This document shows, one piece after another, positions 25,190 through 34,670 of a stretch of 64,000 nucleotides of DNA. The translations under genes were made by a program, and so were the position numbers. Source of the stretch: Pseudomonas syringae (GTDB lineage Bacteria > Pseudomonadota > Gammaproteobacteria > Pseudomonadales > Pseudomonadaceae); assembly GCF_000737245.1 (NCBI RefSeq), contig NZ_JPQU01000100.1:124001-188000 (forward strand), in the 5' to 3' direction. Every line of letters starts with the position of its first letter. The stretch's first letter is position 1. The notes beneath the pieces were generated by a model. That model saw only the letters and a program-made list of their open reading frames with translations, did no database searches and was not told the DNA's origin.

Positions 25190-26292
25190 GCTGGTAATCC
25201 CTGTTCGAGCAGCTGAGTCATCTGTTCACGGCTCAATGTGTCCAGACCGAACTGCTCCAGGGTACGACCGCTGCCATACAGATCCTTGCTGGTGATCGCA
25301 CTGGCAAGGCTCAGTAAACCTTGGGCGACGGGTGTCGGCACCCCCGCCCAGCGGCCCACCGAAACCAGGAATGACAGCCCCAGGCGAGTATCTTCCAGCA
25401 TGTAGCGATGGCTCAGCAGGTCAATATCTTCACGCCAATCACCGCTGTCGGTGAGCTTGCCGTGAGCCCCGCGACCGTACATCCACTCGTCGCCGGAGGT
25501 CGCGTAATGATCGGCCAGCGGGAAATGCGGGGCCTGGTAACCCAATGCTTCGCGTATGGCGATCCGCTCGGCATCCAGCACATCAGTGACCCTACGGATC
25601 GACGGCACCGTGCCTTCGTTGTGGATGTCCCAGCGATCAAAATGCTCCAGGGGACCTGCGTTCATCATGATCAATGGCGGATGAATGATGGGGCCAGCGT
25701 TCATCAGCGCGCCACTGAGCAGATCTTCGATTGGCTCGACAGCGGGATAAGCTTCACGCAATACCGCAAACGCCGGTTCGCTGAGGCGGGCCGGAAACAC
25801 TCCGGTGGGCAGACGCGTCGCGTAGCCGCTGATCACGACGTGGCTGGGGCCGTGCTTGCGCGCCAGGTACGGCAAAGTCCCGGTTTCAGCGAAAGCGACC
25901 TCGCTGTGATTGCCGGCGTTATGCATGGCCTGGGCAAACAGGTAACCGCCAAAGGTCCCCGGCGGCAGAAACACCACCTGACCATCACGTAGCAGCGGTG
26001 CCAACTGTGGCGCCAGGCCCTCGTGAGAAGTTGAGGGCAAAGGCACCACCAGTAACTGCGCATGAGCAACCGCAACAGCCAGGTCATCAGTCAGTTGCAG
26101 GTTATCCCCGGTCTTACCGAGACTGACCCGTCGCCTGCCGCGATAGTCTTCTACGGTCAGCTCAGCCAGTTCCTGCAGCTGTAGCAAGGCTTCGCTATCG
26201 CGTCGCCAGAGCACCACCGAGTGGCCTTTTTCTGCGAATTCAATCGCGGCTGCATAGCAACCGTGTCCACCACCAATAACGCTGATATCCAT
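25186..26292 (-). CDS. Octopine/nopaline dehydrogenase family protein
   Basis: A 368-residue protein with an N-terminal NAD(P)-binding fold (ISVIGGGHGCYAAAIEFAEKG) and a C-terminal octopine-dehydrogenase helical domain (NAGPIIHPPLIMMNAG and YQAPHFPLADHY). These enzymes make or oxidise opines, the secondary amines formed from an amino acid and a keto acid. It overlaps the next gene by four bases. The pair, with an AraC regulator and an MFS carrier, suggests uptake and breakdown of an opine-like or branched amino compound. The direction of the reaction cannot be told. Confidence 0.86.
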   Translation of the reverse strand: MDISVIGGGHGCYAAAIEFAEKGHSVVLWRRDSEALLQLQELAELTVEDYRGRRRVSLGKTGDNLQLTDDLAVAVAHAQLLVVPLPSTSHEGLAPQLAPLLRDGQVVFLPPGTFGGYLFAQAMHNAGNHSEVAFAETGTLPYLARKHGPSHVVISGYATRLPTGVFPARLSEPAFAVLREAYPAVEPIEDLLSGALMNAGPIIHPPLIMMNAGPLEHFDRWDIHNEGTVPSIRRVTDVLDAERIAIREALGYQAPHFPLADHYATSGDEWMYGRGAHGKLTDSGDWREDIDLLSHRYMLEDTRLGLSFLVSVGRWAGVPTPVAQGLLSLASAITSKDLYGSGRTLEQFGLDTLSREQMTQLLEQGLPA

Positions 26293-26387
26293 GAGTTTGC
26301 TCCTGTGACAAGAGCGTTCATGCTAGCGAGAGCCGCCACACCGGGATGGCCGAAACACGCAACCGGCATCCGCCACACGCAACCATT

Positions 26388-27356
26388 TCAGCTGCGCTGA
26401 CGCAACGTGGCCGAAGGCAGGCAACCAAACTGCTTGCGATACTGCATGGCGAAGTGACCAAAACTGCTCACGCCATGATTGAGAAGAACATCGGTAACAC
26501 TGACATCGCGCCCCGCGTTTTGCAGCGCCTCATGGACACGCGCCAGGCGGCGCGAGCGCACGTAATCGGAAGGTGTCTGGGACAGAAACCGGGTGAAGCC
26601 ATTTTGCAGCGTGCGGATCGAGACCTCGCAGGCCTGAGCCACCGTCGACAGAGCGATAGGCTCCGCCAGATGCTCTTCAATATAGTCCCGGGCCCGTTTG
26701 ATGTGGCGCGGCAATAGCTGACGAAAATCCTCCAGCAGCGCATCGGAGTAGTTATGCGGCAAATGGGTCAGCAGTACCGATATCACATAATCCGACAACC
26801 CGGGACCCAATGCCGCATTGAGCGCCTGCTGATGCAACTGGCAGATATAGGTCAGCGTCGCGCTCACGGCACCCAGGCCCGGATGATCGGCAGGCACTTG
26901 GATATCAAACAGCAGCGGGTGTTTCAGTGTGCGACCCAACAGATTTTGCAGTTGCGTTTCCAGGGCCCGGCGCTCCACCCGCAGGATCAGGTTGCGGCAG
27001 TCACTGTCGATCTGGATCACGCTGCGTTGTGACGGCGATGATACCGTCACCGCGCCCTTGTGCAGCTTCGCGGTCTGCTTGCCAAGCGTGACCAGGCCCG
27101 CACCTTGCAAGGTCACTCGCACCAGATAGTAGTCACTGATATCCCCGGCATCGATGTTGACCGACGCGCCGTAGTGCAAATCGAGTAGCGCAGTATTACC
27201 AAAAAACACACCGTACAACTGGGAGTGCAGTGCGCCGCCGTTACACATTTTCATGTTATGCGGCCATAGGTACTGGCTGACCCGGTCCTTGATGTCGCCA
27301 TAACCTGACGAATCAATCAAACAATGGCGATGCAGCGCAGAGACATCCGTGAGCAT
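26388..27356 (-). CDS. AraC family transcriptional regulator
   Basis: A 322-residue regulator with an AraC-binding cupin-like N-terminal half (LVRVTLQGAGLVTLG) and a C-terminal pair of helix-turn-helices (STVAQACEVSIRTLQNGF and VTDVLLNHGVSSFGHFAMQY). It lies 95 bp upstream of the octopine-dehydrogenase gene on the same strand and 186 bp from the divergent MFS gene, so it probably controls both. Its inducer is unknown. Confidence 0.9.
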   Translation of the reverse strand: MLTDVSALHRHCLIDSSGYGDIKDRVSQYLWPHNMKMCNGGALHSQLYGVFFGNTALLDLHYGASVNIDAGDISDYYLVRVTLQGAGLVTLGKQTAKLHKGAVTVSSPSQRSVIQIDSDCRNLILRVERRALETQLQNLLGRTLKHPLLFDIQVPADHPGLGAVSATLTYICQLHQQALNAALGPGLSDYVISVLLTHLPHNYSDALLEDFRQLLPRHIKRARDYIEEHLAEPIALSTVAQACEVSIRTLQNGFTRFLSQTPSDYVRSRRLARVHEALQNAGRDVSVTDVLLNHGVSSFGHFAMQYRKQFGCLPSATLRQRS

Positions 27357-27542
27357 GGCGATCCCACCTTGATACCGTTAAAAATTACGGGAAAAGGAAA
27401 GCAATTTTCACACCAGCCACCTGCTTTGTGCACAACCGGAACAAAGGTTGCGCGCTGCGAATGGAGGACCCGATAGCAAGCGCCTAAAAAGGATGGCGGC
27501 TTAAGCAGCGGCAGACTCCCACCCCTTTTCCGGTATCTCGAC

Positions 27543-28886
27543 ATGACCCTTCAGAACACTGTCCGGCAGACGCAAAAAAGCTACCTCTACGAGTGGTACG
27601 TCGTGGGGATCTGCATGTTGGCTTACATATTCTCGTTCATTGACCGGCAGATCCTGACGCTAATGATCGAGCCCATCAAGCACGACATGCAGCTCAGCGA
27701 CACCCAGTTCAGTTTGCTCCACGGTCTGGCATTTTCACTGTTCTATGCCTTCATGGGCATGCCGATCGCGGTGCTTGCAGATCGCTTTTCCCGCCCGCGG
27801 ATCATCGTTATCGGCATCACATTCTGGAGCCTGGCCACCGCAGCCTGCGGCATGGCGGGTAACTTTCTACACATGTTCCTGGCGCGGATCGGCGTGGGCA
27901 TCGGCGAGGCTGCTTTGTCGCCCGCTGCCTATTCAATGATGAGTGATATGTTCGAACGTCATAAGTTGGGGCGCGCGGTGGCGGTCTACTCCCTCGGCTC
28001 GTTCATCGGCGGCGGAATTGCCTTCCTGCTCGGCGGTTATGTGATCGATCTGGTCAAGAATATGGAGATGATCGACTTGCCGCTGCTCGGCGAGACCCGA
28101 CCCTGGCAAGTGACTTTTTTCCTGGTGGGCCTGCCAGGCGTGCTGGTGGCACTGGCCATTGCGCTAACGGTGCGAGACCCGGCGCGAAAGGCACTGAAAA
28201 TGGGCGCGGATGGCAAGATTCAGACCGCGAGCCTGCGCGACACCTTCAGGTTTCTGAATCAGCATCGCAAAACCTTTATCTGTCATTACGTCGGCTTTTC
28301 TTTCTATGCCATGACCCTCTTCTGCCTGCTCGGGTGGGCACCGGCCTTTTACATGCGTCAGTACGGCCTGGACCCGGCCCACACCGGTTACGTGCTGGGC
28401 ATTCTGATTCTGCTGGCCAACACCAGCGGCGTCCTGTTCGGCGGCGCGCTGATCGATTGGCTGACTCGCAAAGGCTATACCGACGCGCCGATGCGCGCAG
28501 GGGTGATTGGCGCACTCTGTATGTTGCTGCCAGCGGTGATGTTCACTCGGGTGCACTCGTTGAATCTGTCCCTGGCCATCCTGGCCGTGGCCATGTTCTT
28601 TGCTTCGTTCCCGATGCCCGCCTCCACTGCGGTAATGCAGATCCTGCCGCCCAACCAGATGCGGGCTCAGGTCAGCGCCCTGTTTCTGCTGGTGTCGAAC
28701 CTGATCGGTCTCGGCCTGGGGACCACTGCCGTGGCATTGCTGACTGATCGGCTGTTTCAGGACCCGCTGCAAGTCGGATCATCCATATCGCTGCTCAATG
28801 CCGGGGCAAGCCTGCTGGCTGTGGCGCTGCTCATGATCGGCTGCAAGGCCTACCGCAGCAGCCTGGTTAGCGAAGGCCGGGCGTGA
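27543..28886 (+). CDS. MFS transporter
   Basis: A 447-residue major facilitator superfamily protein with about twelve membrane segments. The motif MPIAVLADRFSRPR corresponds to the conserved loop 2-3 (GxLaDrxGrr) and ARIGVGIGEAALSPAA is the TM4-5 region. FIDRQILTLMIEPIKHDMQLSD at the N-terminus is characteristic of the spinster/aromatic-acid-like group. It is divergent from the AraC gene and probably imports the substrate of the two dehydrogenases. Confidence 0.9.
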   Translation: MTLQNTVRQTQKSYLYEWYVVGICMLAYIFSFIDRQILTLMIEPIKHDMQLSDTQFSLLHGLAFSLFYAFMGMPIAVLADRFSRPRIIVIGITFWSLATAACGMAGNFLHMFLARIGVGIGEAALSPAAYSMMSDMFERHKLGRAVAVYSLGSFIGGGIAFLLGGYVIDLVKNMEMIDLPLLGETRPWQVTFFLVGLPGVLVALAIALTVRDPARKALKMGADGKIQTASLRDTFRFLNQHRKTFICHYVGFSFYAMTLFCLLGWAPAFYMRQYGLDPAHTGYVLGILILLANTSGVLFGGALIDWLTRKGYTDAPMRAGVIGALCMLLPAVMFTRVHSLNLSLAILAVAMFFASFPMPASTAVMQILPPNQMRAQVSALFLLVSNLIGLGLGTTAVALLTDRLFQDPLQVGSSISLLNAGASLLAVALLMIGCKAYRSSLVSEGRA

Positions 28887-28985
28887 ATATCAGCGCCTGC
28901 GATGAACGATGACGCGGTGCGCCTGCTGGACCGCGTCGCCCAGATCGCGGGCAGGCAGCGCACAGGAGTGATTTCAATATTGGTG

Positions 28986-29088
28986 CGACGACGTGGTACC
29001 GGCTTTAGCCGGGAAGAGGCCCATACATCCACCCAATCTTTATCGTCCGAAACACTGCCTTCCCGGCTGAAGCCGGTCCCACGTCGTC
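28986..29088. repeat. REP inverted pair (REPIN), family 1 copy B
   Basis: Arms with the core ACCGGCTTTAGCCGGGAAG and its near complement CTTCCCGGCTGAAGCCGGT are separated by about 40 bases. The outer ends add CGACG and CGTCG. It matches the repeat at 24028-24118, including the trailing CCATGGAATCTCCCACAG at 29104-29121. The interval 28887-29136 contains nothing else I can identify. Confidence 0.85.
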
Positions 29089-29136
29089 AAATCCGCCTGC
29101 GAGCCATGGAATCTCCCACAGCTTCTGTAATCGTCT

Positions 29137-29646
29137 CTAGGACTGAGCTTGGCCCGGGCCGCCCATCACCGGATCCGTGTCAGGGGCCTTGAGTTGGGCG
29201 ATCTGTTCGATCTGCCTTAGAGTGGCCGGGTCACGATTGATATCGCCCTCCTGCCCTGGCGGATAGGCACCGACCACCATGAAGTCGTCACTGGAGCCGA
29301 GGTTGCAATGCCCCGTCCCCGCAGGCAACAACAGTACATCCCCGGCCTTGACCTCAACCACACGGCCGTTCGGACCACCCAGCATCAATCGCGCCTTGCC
29401 GGCGTAGACACCCAATACCTCGTGACCACGGGTGTGGTAATGGTGATAGGTGAACACCCCATATCGCCACTGGGGCAGCCAGCCGTTGGCCTTGAAAGTG
29501 CGTTCGAACAATGAGGCCGGATCGTTTCCGGTCACCTCCAGCGCGCTCGGATAAATCAGCACCGGCAGCGTCGGATTGTTGGGGATACCCCCGTTGGCCT
29601 TGAACATCAATGCCTGGACGATAGGTGCCGCTAAGGCCTGTTTCAT
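29137..29646 (-). CDS. Cupin domain protein
   Basis: A 169-residue single cupin: YHHYHTRGHEVLGVYAGKAR holds the first motif (histidines and glutamate), and GDVLLLPAGTGH the second. ATG 29646 follows GGAG at good spacing; the frame is open much further upstream but only because it runs antisense through the next gene. Cupins of this kind bind metals and act as small oxygenases, isomerases or sensors. It lies 100 bp downstream of the MocR gene on the same strand. Confidence 0.82.
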   Translation of the reverse strand: MKQALAAPIVQALMFKANGGIPNNPTLPVLIYPSALEVTGNDPASLFERTFKANGWLPQWRYGVFTYHHYHTRGHEVLGVYAGKARLMLGGPNGRVVEVKAGDVLLLPAGTGHCNLGSSDDFMVVGAYPPGQEGDINRDPATLRQIEQIAQLKAPDTDPVMGGPGQAQS

Positions 29647-29746
29647 GATCAGTACTCCAGTGCCGAGCAAGCTCAGCAAGGTGAATGTATTGCACTGACG
29701 TCGGTCTGGGGTTTGCTCCCCTTCCAGAGCGGCCGCCCGACTCTTC

Positions 29747-31093
29747 TCAGGTGTACGCACCGATGACCCAGCGCACACGACTGAGAGCCTGTTCCAGCGC
29801 AGGTAGTTCAACAGATCCCAGCGCCAGGCGTAGCGCATGCGGTATGTGAACAGAGGTACAGAATGGCTCTGCGGTCGAGACTGAAATCCCCTCGCGCAGC
29901 AAGGCAGCGGCAATCTGATCGGCCCGCGCGTCCTCGGAAAGGGGTACCCAGAGAAAGTAGGATGATGGATGACCGACCTGACCCAGCGCTCCCAAGGCCT
30001 GTGCAGCAACAAGCTGTCGGGCTTGAGCGTCGCGCCGCTTTTCGGCCTCCAGTCGCGCCACTGTCCCGTCATCAAGCCATGACGTGACAAGCGCGGTGAG
30101 AATGCCCGGCGTATTCCAGGTCGTTGCTCTGATGGTGCGCTCCAGATTGGCCACGATCTGCGGCGGCGCCGCGACGAATCCGACCCGCAGACCGGTGGCG
30201 ACGCTTTTGGAAATCCCGGAAATGTAGACCGTACGCTCGGGAGCAAGCATCGCCACGGGTGCGGGAGCGTCCTCGACCAGGTAGGCGTAGGCGGCATCCT
30301 CAATGATGTGCAGGTCATGTTTCCTGGCCACCGCCACGAGTCGCTCACGCGCGTCCAGTGGCGTGACCCAACCCAGCGGGTTATGCAACGTGGGCATGGT
30401 GTAAATCCCACGAACCGGCCGGGTCCGGCAAAGCCGCTCCAGCGCGTCCAGGTCCGGGCCACCTTGCCCCATGGGAATCGCCAACACTTCAAGGTGCAGC
30501 GCCTGGGCAAGCACTTTGAAGCCAGAGTACGTGAGGGCATCTGCGGCAATCACATCGCCGGGACTGAGCAGCGCCATCAGCGTTATAGCCAGTCCGTGCT
30601 GAGCGCCGCTCACCAACAGCACTTGAGACGCCTCTACTGAAACACCGCGTCCGGCCAGGTGGCGCGCTACCGAGGCTCGCTCATGCATCCGCCCGGCATG
30701 GGGCTGATAGCGCAGCAAGGATTCCAGGTCACCAGACGAAGCGAGTTGCCGGAGGGCCGTTCGCAGCAACTCTGCCTGTCCCGGAAGCGAGGGGTAATTG
30801 AAGTTGAGATCGATGATTCCCGTCGCCACAGCCTGCTGATCAACACCCAGGCCGGGAGGCAGCGAAGTTTCCCGGACAAAGGTACCCCGCCCCATTTCAC
30901 CGCTGACCAGCCCCATCCGCTCCAGTTCGGCATAGACCCGGCTCGCCGTCACCAAGGCAATACCTTCGCGCCTGGAAAGCTCTCGATGCGTCGGCAAGCG
31001 AGTCCCTGGCAGCAATTTTGCGCAACGAATATCCGCAGCCAGGGAGTCGACGATGGATTTGTAACGAGAGCGCGCCATTGAAAGTGTATCCAT
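29747..31093 (-). CDS. MocR/PdxR-type regulator (GntR DNA-binding plus aminotransferase domain)
   Basis: A 448-residue protein with an N-terminal GntR winged helix (about 1-75, with LPTHRELSRREGIALVTASR) fused to a fold-type I aminotransferase domain. The PLP lysine is in ISGISKSVATGLRVGF. MocR proteins use PLP or an amino-compound adduct as signal and usually control one neighbour. The ATG at 31093 lies 77 bp from the divergent EamA transporter gene, which is the likely target. A second in-frame ATG at 31078 is possible. Confidence 0.9.
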   Translation of the reverse strand: MDTLSMARSRYKSIVDSLAADIRCAKLLPGTRLPTHRELSRREGIALVTASRVYAELERMGLVSGEMGRGTFVRETSLPPGLGVDQQAVATGIIDLNFNYPSLPGQAELLRTALRQLASSGDLESLLRYQPHAGRMHERASVARHLAGRGVSVEASQVLLVSGAQHGLAITLMALLSPGDVIAADALTYSGFKVLAQALHLEVLAIPMGQGGPDLDALERLCRTRPVRGIYTMPTLHNPLGWVTPLDARERLVAVARKHDLHIIEDAAYAYLVEDAPAPVAMLAPERTVYISGISKSVATGLRVGFVAAPPQIVANLERTIRATTWNTPGILTALVTSWLDDGTVARLEAEKRRDAQARQLVAAQALGALGQVGHPSSYFLWVPLSEDARADQIAAALLREGISVSTAEPFCTSVHIPHALRLALGSVELPALEQALSRVRWVIGAYT

Positions 31094-31170
31094 GACAATT
31101 TTTTGATTGTCACAATCTAGCCGAATACGCTTCGTCGATGTAAATAACCAGGTACAGCCTCGTGGAACGT

Positions 31171-32058
31171 ATGACTTCGCTCCCAATCCGAGCCAGCGAT
31201 AAAACCACTGCCGGGTGGATCAACGGATTTATCGGCGTGCTCATTTTCAGCGGATCGCTACCGGCCACGCGTGTCGCAGTCCTTGAGTTTGAGCCTGTTT
31301 TTCTGACCGTGGCGCGGGCGGTGATCGCCGGCTTGCTGGGTCTGGCTTTACTGACATTTTTCAGGGAAAAGCGACCGAGCAGAGACCAGATGATGCCTCT
31401 GCTGGTCGTCGCGCTGGGTGTCGTGGTGGGGTTTCCTCTGCTGAGCGCTCTGGCGCTGCAGTACGTCAGCTCTGCGCACTCCATTCCCTTCCTGGGTTTG
31501 CTCCCACTGGCAACTGCAGTGTTCGGCGTTTTGCGCGGCGGTGAGCGTCCGCACCCTGTTTTCTGGGTTTTCTCCGTGCTGGGGAGCCTATTGGTGGTGG
31601 GATATGCCATCTCGCAGGGGCTGACAGCCTCGCCAAAGGGCGACCTGTTGATGCTTCTCGCGGTTGTGGTGTGCGGCCTGGGGTATGCCGAAGGCGCGAA
31701 GTTGTCCAGGGAGTTAGGCGGCTGGCAAGTGATCTGCTGGGCGTTGGTCATCTCGCTCCCCGCCATGATCATTTTGACCTGGTATCAAATGCCTTCGTCT
31801 TTCTCCGGCATTTCCACGCCCGCCTGGCTCAGCCTCGGGTACGTGTCACTGTTCAGCATGCTGATCGGTTTTGTGTTCTGGTACAAAGGCCTCGCTCAGG
31901 GTGGCATTGCTGCGGTCGGTCAACTCCAGTTGCTGCAACCGTTTTTTGGTCTCGGGCTCGCCGCGTCGCTGCTGCATGAGCACGTGAGTATGGGCATGTT
32001 GGGGGTGACGGTGGCGGTGATTCTATGCGTGATCGGTGCGCGAAAATTCGCCCGATGA
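31171..32058 (+). CDS. EamA family (DMT) transporter
   Basis: A 295-residue protein with about ten hydrophobic segments in two repeats of the EamA domain: the first includes GVLIFSGSLPATRVAVLEF and the second SMLIGFVFWYKGLAQGG. This drug/metabolite family usually exports amino acids or metabolites. ATG 31171 is chosen over an in-frame GTG at 31162. It is divergent from a MocR regulator, a pairing often seen for exporters controlled by PLP-dependent regulators. Confidence 0.85.
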   Translation: MTSLPIRASDKTTAGWINGFIGVLIFSGSLPATRVAVLEFEPVFLTVARAVIAGLLGLALLTFFREKRPSRDQMMPLLVVALGVVVGFPLLSALALQYVSSAHSIPFLGLLPLATAVFGVLRGGERPHPVFWVFSVLGSLLVVGYAISQGLTASPKGDLLMLLAVVVCGLGYAEGAKLSRELGGWQVICWALVISLPAMIILTWYQMPSSFSGISTPAWLSLGYVSLFSMLIGFVFWYKGLAQGGIAAVGQLQLLQPFFGLGLAASLLHEHVSMGMLGVTVAVILCVIGARKFAR

Positions 32059-32174
32059 GTCCTTCTCGGGATGTCTGCGGGTCGACGTCATGAGTCCGTG
32101 AAATGTCGAGCGCTGTCTCCGTCACAGGTATGAGGCACGCAATAAAGAGCCTCATACCCTTCGAGAACAGCACC

Positions 32175-32981
32175 TTAGTTGTGACGCTTGCCTGAGATTG
32201 AAGAGGCCGTTGAGATCACAAGATCCGCATAGCGCCGCATGTCGCGCTTTTCATCCCATCGGGAACGGGAAACCGCAATATTGACCGCGCCAATCCCCCG
32301 ACCGTTGTTGTCGACGATCGCAGCAGCCGTGGAGATATCACCATAGAAGTATTGGTCCTCGACATGAGCAAAGCGCTCTTCGCGGATGCGGTGTATGTGC
32401 TCGCGAATCTGCCCGATATCGGTGACCGTGGCCGGGGTGTACTGCATGAACTGGCTGCGCTCGAAGATATCGTCCACTTCGTCGTCAGGGTAAGTCGCTA
32501 ATAAAGCTAAGCCCGGCGCTGTGCACCAGGCAGGCAGTCGAGTGCCGACGATTACATTGGCATTGAACACATGACGACTGACGATACGCAGCACGAAAAC
32601 GATGTCCGTATCGTTCATGACCGTCAGGTTGGTGGCTTCTTCGGTCTCACTGCTCAGTTGTTGAAGATACGGCGCTGCCCGATTGACCAGATCGCTGGAG
32701 GCCAGGTACTGGAATGTGAAATCCAGTAACTTGGGAGACAGCTCGTACTTTTTGCCCTGATCTTTATTGAGGTAACCCAGGGTCGACAGGGTATGTGTGA
32801 AGCGCTGGGTGGCGCTGAGATCCATGCCGGTAAGGCTGGCAATGTCCGATAGGGATAATTGCCGCTGGCTGCCATTGAAAGCCATCAACACCTTCATGGC
32901 TTTTTCCACCGATTGAACGTAAAGCGAGGACGCTTTCGGGTCGCTCGCGGCAGATTTTCGTGGAGCTTTGGGATTAGCCAT
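32175..32981 (-). CDS. IclR family transcriptional regulator
   Basis: A 268-residue IclR-type regulator with a winged helix near 22-85 (LSLSDIASLTGMDLSATQRF) and a C-terminal effector domain (TRLPAWCTAPGLALLA, GIGAVNIAVSRSRW). It lies 145 bp downstream of the AMP-ligase gene on the same strand and closes a block of uptake and CoA-activation genes, which it probably controls. IclR proteins commonly respond to small organic or aromatic acids. Confidence 0.9.
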   Translation of the reverse strand: MANPKAPRKSAASDPKASSLYVQSVEKAMKVLMAFNGSQRQLSLSDIASLTGMDLSATQRFTHTLSTLGYLNKDQGKKYELSPKLLDFTFQYLASSDLVNRAAPYLQQLSSETEEATNLTVMNDTDIVFVLRIVSRHVFNANVIVGTRLPAWCTAPGLALLATYPDDEVDDIFERSQFMQYTPATVTDIGQIREHIHRIREERFAHVEDQYFYGDISTAAAIVDNNGRGIGAVNIAVSRSRWDEKRDMRRYADLVISTASSISGKRHN

Positions 32982-33126
32982 AAATACGCAGCATCAGTTT
33001 GAAAAGCCGATTATCCGTATACCGGGCGACATATTCTATTGCTATTCACTAAATACTTCAGGAATGGGCTGCGGACTGACAAGAGAAGTGATCGCAGACC
33101 GAGCACTTCCCCTGACAGATGAGTCA

Positions 33127-34668
33127 TTACCCCCGTCGATCCCAGACTCCGTCCAGACTGCGATCCAGCAAGTGTTTCTTGATTCGTTCGCTGGGGGTCA
33201 ACTCGAAATGGTCGATAGCTTTGTAATAACGGGGTTGCTGGTAGGTGGCCAGACGCTCATCAACCCACGCGGCCAGACTCGCCATGTCCGGCGTTGCGCC
33301 CTCCTCCAGCTGCACATAGAGCAGGATCTCCTGCTCCCCAACCGCCGAATTCACGCCAACGGCCGCGCAGGCCCTGATGGCCGGGTGGGCACTGAACACG
33401 CGCTCCACTTCCCAGGCGGATACGTTTTCGCCCCGTACCCGCATGCTGTCGGTGCGACGCCCGACGAAAAACAGGTCGCCATCCGCATCGAAGCGGGCCA
33501 TGTCGCCGGTATACAAGCGTCCATCACGCAGCGCGTTCGCGGTGGCTTGCGGGTTATCCAGATAGCCAGGAAGAAATACTCCCTCGACCGGGCTCGACAA
33601 GACCATCTCGCCCAAGGTTCCGACGGGCACCGGCTGACCCTCTGCATCCAGCAATTCAACGCTCAACCACGGCAGCGCCTTGCCCACAGAGCCCGGCTTG
33701 TTGGTTGCATTGAGCGTGGCGAAACTCGAGCACTCGGTCATCCCGTAGCACTCGCGCAGCGGGCAGCCGAAGCGCTCGGCAATGGCCGCCCAGTTTCCCT
33801 GGCTGATGCCAGCGCCCCATAAGGTTCGCAGGCTGTGTGTGGCGGGCCACAGGCTGGCGTCCTGTTGCATGAGGATGTCGAGGATGCCCCCCAGATAATG
33901 CAGCTGCGTCGCCTGGGCCTCGATGCATTGCGCCCAGAAACGGCTGGCGGAAAAGCGCTGCACGACACTGAGCCGGACGTCGGCCAGAAACGGCAGGAGC
34001 AGCATCTGCGCGCCGCCGATATGGCATAACGGCTCCCAGAGCAGCAGGCGATCACCGTCCTGCACATCGGCCACTTTCAACACCGCTTCGCTGGCAATGC
34101 GCATCATCCGGTGGGTGAACACCACGCCTTTGGGCGCTCCGGTGGTGCCCGAGGTGTAAATCAGGCACAGCGGTGCATCGGTTGCACTGGGCACCAGAGT
34201 CAGCGGTGCAACGGGCCAGGATTGCGCAGCTTCATGCAGGGCGTTGATCGAGCGATAAGGCAGCGCGCTGGCGGCGCCTTTGCTCAGCAAGGGTTCAAAT
34301 TCTGCATCACCCACGACCAGGTCCGGCCGGGCATGCTCGAAGGGATAGTCCAGACCAGGCCCGCGCAGTTTGGTGTTGATCGGGATCCAGACCAGCCCCG
34401 ACAGAATCAGGGCATAAATCAGCACGATTTGCTCGTCGCTGTTGATCAGCATGACCGCGACCCGCTGACCGGGCTTGAGTCCCATCTCTGCCAGCACTGC
34501 CTGCAAGGACGCAACCCGTTGGCGCAACGAGCCTGTGGTCAGTGAGCGACCCTCGAAAGACAAACGCACGCCTGTATCGTCCGCCAGCAGACCGGCATGA
34601 ATCAAAGGGGCGGTATCCAGTTGGTCACCGGGTATTCGATGGGGGAAGAAATCGGCATATGGATGCAT
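33127..34668 (-). CDS. AMP-dependent acyl-CoA synthetase/ligase
   Basis: A 513-residue adenylate-forming enzyme with the ATP-binding motif LIYTSGTTGAPKG, the downstream LRECYGMTECSSF, and YTGDMARFDADGDLFFVGR, ending in a region with ERIKKHLL, where the catalytic lysine is expected. It resembles crotonobetaine/carnitine-CoA ligase-like enzymes. ATG 34668 leaves a 2-bp gap from the permease gene; the frame continues upstream, but through the permease. It should activate an imported carboxylic acid to its CoA thioester. Confidence 0.9.
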   Translation of the reverse strand: MHPYADFFPHRIPGDQLDTAPLIHAGLLADDTGVRLSFEGRSLTTGSLRQRVASLQAVLAEMGLKPGQRVAVMLINSDEQIVLIYALILSGLVWIPINTKLRGPGLDYPFEHARPDLVVGDAEFEPLLSKGAASALPYRSINALHEAAQSWPVAPLTLVPSATDAPLCLIYTSGTTGAPKGVVFTHRMMRIASEAVLKVADVQDGDRLLLWEPLCHIGGAQMLLLPFLADVRLSVVQRFSASRFWAQCIEAQATQLHYLGGILDILMQQDASLWPATHSLRTLWGAGISQGNWAAIAERFGCPLRECYGMTECSSFATLNATNKPGSVGKALPWLSVELLDAEGQPVPVGTLGEMVLSSPVEGVFLPGYLDNPQATANALRDGRLYTGDMARFDADGDLFFVGRRTDSMRVRGENVSAWEVERVFSAHPAIRACAAVGVNSAVGEQEILLYVQLEEGATPDMASLAAWVDERLATYQQPRYYKAIDHFELTPSERIKKHLLDRSLDGVWDRRG

Positions 34669-34670
34669 CG

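Noticed and set aside
29647..30549. Extension of the cupin frame to 470 codons
   Set aside because: The first 300 codons run through the MocR gene in another frame. The cupin has its own ATG and ribosome binding site at 29646.
32968..33822. 284-codon plus-strand frame
   Set aside because: Antisense to the AMP ligase gene, which has clear motifs.
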